Positions 57,705 through 64,000 of a stretch of DNA of 64,000 nucleotides are shown one piece after another. The first letter of the stretch is position 1, and each line of letters begins with the position of its first letter. A model generated the notes under the pieces. That model was not told the origin of the DNA. It searched no databases and saw only the letters and a program-made list of their open reading frames with translations. A program made the position numbers and the translations under genes. Source of the DNA: Arthrinium phaeospermum (taxonomy: Eukaryota > Ascomycota > Sordariomycetes > Amphisphaeriales > Apiosporaceae); the NCBI GenBank assembly GCA_006503535.1, contig QYRS01000006.1, positions 1,798,001 through 1,862,000 on the forward strand. The letters are read 5' to 3'.

Positions 57705-60593
57705 CTATCCAGATTCGCGCTGAGCAGAGCCGTTCTGGAGAACAAATAACATATCCTTGACGGAAATTAGCTGGTGAAATTCACTGAAGTTGGGCCGTAC
57801 GAAGGAAACTTACGTCGAGCTTCCCTTCCTCTTGACTACCTGGCTGTGTGTCAAATGAGATCTTTGCTAGATGACTCTTCCTCTTTTGGAGGGAAACAAT
57901 ATTCTGGATCGGATCAGTGCACAGTTCTACTTCTAAGGGAGATTTTGGTTATTGCTTAACATTACCTCCTCAACAGTACCCTTCACAATATACTTATTGA
58001 CAATGACCTTGCGATGCTGGCCAATTCTGAGAGCCCTGCCAATGGCCTGATCTTCAACGGACGGGTTCCATTGAGGCTCAACGATGTGTACTCGATCGGC
58101 AACCGTCAGTGTCAAGCTATTGTCGGTGTGTCAGTCTACGGTTACTATGATGAGTATACACGAGCTGCCGTGCTTCAACGTACCCGACTGCCCCAGTCGC
58201 GATGGATAGGAGCAGGACGCCTGGTCCTTCGTCTCGCGAGAAACGCTGGAGGGTCTCTTCTCTCTCCGCAAACGACGTCTGTCCATCGATTCGACCGTTG
58301 GCTATCCCGTTCAGAGCCAATAGATCCTGTAAAACATCGAGACTCAAACGCCAAGAAGTAAAGACAAGGCTGATTTCGTTGTTAGTATGGATACAGCCAA
58401 TTCAGTGGTAAGAGTGCAGCTGACTGTTTCGAGGCTGGGGAGCCTCGGATGTTTTCAATAACAGCATTAAGCTTGGAGGAAACCCCGACATCCCCATCGT
58501 GCGTAGTTTCGAGGAAAGGCACACCTATAGATGCCTGGTCGGCGCTCGTGGTGTTTAGTGTACCAAACCTGTCTTTGAAATCTGACGGATTGGATGTGCC
58601 TTGATCCAGGATCTCTGAGCATTCAGGACACACTTCGAGGGCGCCGATACCGGCACTGATATCTGCGTTGTCCTCAGAGCAGTATGCACACATTGGGTCA
58701 TCGCTGACTTTGCCAGTTTTCGTTCCCATTGCCGATTTTCCCTTGCGCTTTGACGCCTGGGTCCCTGGCGAATCTTGGCGTCCGATGAACGTACCATGGT
58801 TGCAAAGTCTGCGCAGGCTCATACTGGCAGTGAATAGGACGGCATATCGCTTCTTAGATGACTTCATATAGGAAATCTCTTCGAGCTCGTCCTTACAGTG
58901 GTACAGAATTTCTTCGTACAGCTGTGCCTCCGCTTCTGTCAATGTTATGGCAATCTCCCTAATCTCATGGGGTGGAAGAGATAGCAACTCCGCTGTGCGA
59001 CGGAAACATGTGATGCGCAACAACAGCCTCAGATTCCGGAAAGGGTCAAGAGGAATTGTATGCAGTGGTTCGATGATGTGATCACGGAAGAAGTTCGGTT
59101 CTGAGAACGGTTCGAAGTGAAGGAAGTCCAGTAAAGATCTCAAGTCATCCAAGGTATTTTGGATTGGGGTGCCACTAAGACACCATCTTCTTTGAGCCTT
59201 GAGGTCTTTGGCGGCCTTGAACTGTTGAGATGTAGAGTTTCGGATCGTGTGAGCTACACATGTCAATCTTCAAACATGCGCTACTTGTAAGACCTAAATC
59301 TAGCAAGCATACCTTCATCCAGGACGACACGAAACCACATAATTCTCTGGAGCAGCCGGTTGGATTTCCAATCCGCGACTAGCGTATGATATGTAGTCAG
59401 TACCACATCGTTATCAACAATGTGATCCGGAATCTTCGCGCGATTGCTACCATGGAAAATGGTATGTCTTATTGTACCGGGTTTGATGTGTCTTGAATTG
59501 ATCTTCGTCAGCTGAATCGAGGGGTTGACACTGGCCTCCCGACTTACTTCTCGATCTCCGACTTCCATACGCCCATAACCTCTGATCAGTTAGCGAAAGT
59601 ATAAAATTCCCCAAGAGTTACATACGCGGGGACGTAGCGACAATTAGTGTTGCTCGTGTCGTTGGAAGCTCCGTCTCCACTTGGGAGAAATTGGCTGCGC
59701 TTGGCATTGAACAAACCACGGCACCCAGCATTGTCAAGGACTTCCCGAGGCCCATAACATCCGCAACAATGCCGCCAACTAGTTGACTTGGGCGACCTTC
59801 AAATTCTCTGGTGCATCACTGTGAGAAGCCGTGTGTGCCAACAATAAGAGTAGATTACACTTACTTTGTTCCAATATAACTCTGGAGTATACTGGTTGCG
59901 GAGGCAGCATGACACCCTTCTTCGCGTTTCAGAATCGAGATGACCCCTTCTTCTTGGTGACTTTTGCATACGTTAAATCATGAAAATTTTAATGGAAGAT
60001 ACTGCGGAAATGTGGTCTTACCTCTTCAACGTAGTTGTAATCTTCCCTTTTGCCAGCGATAACGTTGAGCCCGCTGAGGACGACCAGTCTGACTCACTGA
60101 GGCTATTCAAAACACTTCCTAGCCCTTTGGATAACTCCAAAGCCTCTGTGTCATTCGTTGGGGGACCAATGAGATGCGTCAGATCAGTTCTGAAACCACC
60201 GGGATAGTAGTAATGCGGGTTGACGTAGGGCGTGCCGAAAGGTAAGAAACACGGATGTTGCAAGAACGCATTGGCTTTTGTCAGAATAGCCCCAACATCA
60301 TCAATCGTATGCCTAGGGCCAGAAAGGTTGATCGATATGTCGACATCAATGTATTGGGTCTGCTTTTTGGGGAGTCTCGGGAGGGCGGATGCATCCAAGA
60401 CAGCTTTGTACTTTATCTGAGGCAGAGCGCGAAGTGTCTTCAGGACCTCTGCAGTAACAATGTCCAAGATACCTACCTCTCTCCCAATCGGGCCTTGCCT
60501 CAAGTAGTAGTTAGTTTCCATTCGGAAGACATTGAGCTCGTAAAAGCGCCTCCATGCTGTAGAGGGGAAATCGCCGGACGATTTTGACTCCAT
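57705..60593 (-). CDS. SNF2-family DEAH ATPase, Rad5/HLTF-like (about 794 aa)
   Basis: Ten exons on the minus strand: 60593-60022, 59960-59865, 59807-59626, 59581-59548, 59491-59313, 59253-58425, 58369-58184, 58116-57966, 57903-57814 and 57770-57705. All joins keep phase; introns are 43-67 nt. The N-terminal 190 residues precede HQEEGVISILKREEG. The ATPase follows: GGIVADVMGLGKSLTML (Walker A), TYHTLVADW, VVLDEAHTIRN (DEAH), KAQRRWCLSGTPIQNTLDDL. A Cys-rich insert CAYC...CPEC (remnant zinc site) precedes the helicase C part: LVFTSWRLSLDVLQ, RIDGQTSFAERE, QWNPSVEDQAIGRALRIGQ. Such proteins remodel chromatin or act in post-replication repair. It is shorter than Rad5 and lacks a full RING and HIRAN. 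If the last 43-nt intron is not spliced, it ends at 57781. Confidence 0.82.
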
Positions 60594-61482
60594 TCTCAGT
60601 TTTGCATCGCATAGCTTTATCTTTTATTAGTTCCATACGACTAAGGCAAAGGTACTTGGAAATTCTTGACATACTGCTCCGTAGCAGATAACTTCGGTCA
60701 TGGAAGGTGGCGATAGTACGTCACCGCCCATATTATCAGAGCCATTATATTTGCCTTCAGAGGAGTATCCGGCTCTAGGCCCAGTGCCGCTGCTTGGCCT
60801 GAAACAAAATCAATTTATCATTCCGAGATTAATGTGCTGATAAAACCTTTGGCGAATTTGACTCACGAATCGTGACAAGAGGTGTCTGTGCCAGTACGCG
60901 GGGCTTCTGACGGGACACAACGGCGCTTCGCCCCAACGTCTCCTCCTTTCGCCTGGGAATTCGAGTATCCCCGTTTGAGATGCGCAGTAGGTCTCATTGG
61001 ATAATGATCGTTTCTCAGCTGATCTGCAACAACTTTGATATACCTTGATAGGAGAATGTACAATCGAGTTATGAAGGTATATATTATTTGTATTAGACAA
61101 TCACAAATGAAGGTAGGCAGGGCGCATGGTAGTATCTTCCCAAGGCATATTTTGTAAGGCAGTGCGCCAGGTGGGCTGTGTCATGCTGCAGCGATGGTGG
61201 CTGCAGATACAGCTGTTGCTTTGCCACACGGAGAGCCAATCACTGCGAATTGGAGGCTGGAGGTGATTACTTCAGCGAGTTTAGGCTAAATCCAGAAGGG
61301 GGACAGCTCTGGCATAGCCCGGTGGCATATTCGCCTTGTTCCTGCCTTGGACTTGAAATTCCGCCCAACCCCTCCTGCGAACTATTGCGGAGGGGTGCGA
61401 AGCATCAGACTTAAACTCCACACAAAGCACTCACGACTGCGTATACTCCTTGTTGTATTCATGATAAAACGCCACCAAAATC
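60594..61482. promoter_or_regulatory. Divergent upstream region of SNF2 and NLR genes
   Basis: No gene is supported; a 96-codon minus-strand frame at 60810-61100 has no recognisable content. Both promoters must lie here. Confidence 0.35.
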
Positions 61483-64000
61483 ATGCCTGACGTCATTCTT
61501 GACAGGGCAATCAAACGGTTCCGGCGGGGTTTGAGCGAGGAGCAGAGGAACATATTTACCGCAACGTCTTTGGATAAGGTTCAGGATGAGATCCAGTCCA
61601 TACAAGTCCGATATGGATCATCAAAGAAACTGCGTAGTTTGAGCAGGCTCTCGAAGTTCCTCGAAGCAATGACTCAGATTGAACAGCTGGTTCAGATTTT
61701 CCTCAATGTATCAGAGGTTGTGGCCTTTGTCTGGGTAATATATTTCCTTGAGTCTATTACATCACAACTTACATGCTGACAGTTTGATAGGGACCAATTA
61801 AGTTTGTACTTATGGTATGTAGTCCTGAGATATGCAGCCAGCCTCGTGCAATATTAATCGCCTCGGAAGATGGCAAGCACACGACTTCAAACACTAGAGC
61901 AGCTGTTGGACACTTATGTCGAGATCGGCGAGGTGATTCCCGCCCTGCGGCAGTATGAAATACTTTTCCAGCAAGCTCCTGCAGTCCTGAATATTCTCGA
62001 GAAGTACTTCTGCGATATCCTCGAGTTTCACCGCAACGCACTGGATGTGTTCGCCAGGCCAGGTAAGTAGTTATAGCCAGGATTAACATTGTTAGCTGAT
62101 GTCAAGCTCATTAATCTAGGTTGGAAATCGTGCTTTGATTCAATTTGGAAAACTTTCAGAAGCAGATTCGTCCCCATACTCGAGAGTCTGAAACGTCATA
62201 GGGCTCTTCTTCTGGACGAACGTCTCAACGCAGTTGCACTAGAAATCCGAAACAGCAGAAACGAGACACTGCAGCTTCTCGAAGACAAGGCACATCAGTC
62301 CTCGATCAGCTTTGATGGGTTGAAAACCAAATTGGATGACATTTACACAAAGCTTTCGGTTGAGATATACGGATTGACCCAATCAGCCGAAAGAACTGGG
62401 CAGGCACTTCAGCGAGACCTTGCCCTTCAAGAGATGAATTCTATGCTTGCTAAACTAAGTCCCTCTGATTATAGGGCTGATCAGCAAGCGGCTCTAAAAT
62501 CATGCCATGGAAAGTCTGGTACTTGGATCTTTAGAAATTCCTCTTTTTTGAATTGGACGCAGTCCAGGCTGTTTCAAGACTGCACATTGTTCATCCATGG
62601 CATGCCAGGCGCGGGTACGTGAGCTTGGGAACGACGTCACATTTCCAGATTTAGTGCTAATCTCACGAGGCAGGCAAGACATCTTTGGCTGCACGAATAA
62701 TCGATCACCTTTCAGCCCAGCCAGGTTCCAACCACGCTTCATTGCTCTATTTCTATTTCAAGCATGTTGACAACGATAAGAGATCAATGAGTCACATGTT
62801 GCGAGCTTTGCTGACTCAGTTGGCACGCCAAGACGACACTCTAGCCCACGTGTTGTATGAGAAATGCTGCTCAGTCAGTACGACGGAAGCACAGACAACC
62901 TCTACATTGAAGAGTTGGGCGGTCGAGCTTTTCAAGACTCAGCCCAGGTGCACCATCGTCCTTGATGGTCTGGATGAATGTAACCATCACGGCAATGGAT
63001 ATGAGGCTAAGAACATCCTGGAGTGGCTCCTAAAATCCGTCATTCCGAACGGTCTTAAAGGAGGCTCAGAAATCCGGATGTTAGTTTTGGGGCAAAGAGA
63101 TGGTGTGATCGATCATGTGCTTACCGATTACCCATCCATATCTCTCAACACCTCCACGCTTCACCTTGATGACATTCGAAAATTCACGACGGCACGTGTG
63201 TCTGAAGTCGCCGAAAGGTTCTGGCTTGAACCAGACGAAGTGGATGATATCATCCATAAGGTGGTATCGTCATCAAAAGGTGAGCAGCTGCGAGCCCAGC
63301 GCCTTTCAGCAATAGGCAACACTTCAAACTAATTAATCCATAATCAGCCATGTTCCTCTACGCAAAGATTGTCATGGACAATTTAATGGAGCAAGGCTCA
63401 ATAGCAGACTTGAAGGAAGAGTTGAAAGTCAACTTCCCGAAAGGCTTGGACGAGGCGTGTGTTAACCCCTGAGCTGCCAATATGATCGAAACCTGACTTT
63501 GTACTAGATACGAACGTGCCGCTTTCCGGGTTCTGGACCATCCCATGCGTTCCCGTTCGCAGCGGGATGGGGCAAGCAGAATAATGGAATGGCTAACTTG
63601 CGCGGTGAGGCCACTCAAGTGGAGAGAAATACAATCTCTATTTTGCATCAATGCGCATGATGCGATCTGCGACCCAAAGAACCGTCGCATTGACGACTGC
63701 AAAACTATATGCGGATCTTTCGTGGAAACCGACCAACTCGAGTCCAAGATAGTATGTTTGGATGGCACCGACCCAGTTGTGGGCCTTGTTCATGATACAG
63801 CTCGAAGGTATGGACGAACGCGCAAAGGACGTAAATATGTGAGACTGACCGTGGGGGTATTTAGGTATTTGATCCAAAGCAACCGCATCAGTCTACCACA
63901 GGCCAACGCCAGCATGACTATTTTCTCATCGGCGTATTTGGCTTCGCTGCCCTCCAAGGTCGATTGTGTCGCCGTTGTCCGTGAAGCTGCACTGAGCGGT
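61483..64000 (+). CDS. DUF7708/NACHT NLR-like protein, cut by the window end (705 aa seen)
   Basis: Eight exons are visible: 61483-61734, 61791-61814, 61870-62062, 62120-62614, 62674-63279, 63348-63456, 63508-63807 and 63865 to the edge, all in phase. Residues about 80-175 form the DUF7708 N-terminal region (WGPIKFVLMMASTRLQTLEQ, ILEKYFCDILEFHRNALDVF). The second exon is a 24-base micro-exon within it. A helical linker follows. The NACHT domain starts near 315 with HGMPGAGKTSLAARII (Walker A, split by an intron), FYFKHVDNDKRSM, TIVLDGLDEC (Walker B) and MLVLGQRDG (sensor), then AMFLYAKIVMDNL. This is the fungal NLR layout used in non-self recognition and programmed cell death. The usual C-terminal repeats (ankyrin, WD or TPR) would lie beyond the window. 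Confidence 0.88.

Noticed and set aside
1..64000. CRISPR arrays, bacterial operons, rRNA genes and intact transposons
   Set aside because: No regular spaced direct repeats, rRNA motifs, or transposase or reverse-transcriptase frames were seen; the window is fungal nuclear DNA.

Overview
The window is nuclear DNA of a filamentous ascomycete (Pezizomycotina, probably a Sordariomycete). The evidence is many short GT...AG introns of about 45-110 nt with CTAAC/CTGAC-like branch sites, a dynactin Arp1, a mitochondrial aconitase, a Yju2 splicing factor, and an accessory set typical of these fungi: a HET-domain protein, a DUF7708/NACHT NLR, DUF6536 and DUF3176 membrane proteins, a fungal Hsp70-like ATPase and an amidoligase-like gene. 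Exon joins were worked out by hand from splice signals, phase and family similarity; no search or alignment was run.

Layout. 0.2-9.4 kb: two paralogous proteins of unknown function (+) flank an Hsp70-like ATPase (-). 10.4-11.6 kb: a small unknown gene. 12.6-12.8 kb: a tRNA-like (pol III A/B box) element. 13.1-15.1 kb: HET protein with a C-terminal membrane helix (-). 16.0-19.1 kb: second-type mitochondrial aconitase (+), converging on a tiny mitochondrial protein (-). 22.2-25.8 kb: a 1176-residue disordered protein with SUMO-interaction-like motifs and internal repeats. 26.6-28.1 kb: FAD monooxygenase (-). 30.0-31.2 kb: Arp1. 32.2-37.8 kb: a tandem family of four single-pass, Ser/Thr-rich membrane proteins, one with a TAG-TAG interruption and one truncated. 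38.3-39.6 kb: an amidoligase-like gene with three in-frame TAG codons. 40.2-42.7 kb: DUF6536 membrane protein with a frame problem. 43.2-47.6 kb: MDR reductase, paraoxonase-like beta-propeller, Yju2. 49.6-51.3 kb: secreted bicovalent-type FAD oxidase. 52.6-53.3 kb: secreted protein with three Cys-rich repeats separated by basic cleavage sites. 53.8-55.7 kb: DUF3176 membrane protein (-). 56.9-60.6 kb: NadR-like P-loop protein (+) converging on a SNF2-family ATPase (-). 61.5 kb to the end: DUF7708/NACHT NLR, cut by the window edge.

Core cell-biology genes (aconitase, Arp1, Yju2, the small mitochondrial protein) are interspersed with fast-evolving genes linked to self/non-self recognition and the cell surface (HET, NLR, membrane-protein array, secreted Cys-rich repeats). 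There are no operons, and neighbours mostly appear to be independent units. The best candidates for something undescribed are (i) the secreted Cys-rich repeat precursor at 52.6 kb, with the core C-x3-C-x3-C-x11-C-x3-C repeated three times, (ii) the otherwise open reading frames interrupted only by TAG codons (amidoligase, first member of the membrane array, possibly the 10.4 kb gene), and (iii) the paralogue pair around the Hsp70-like ATPase.
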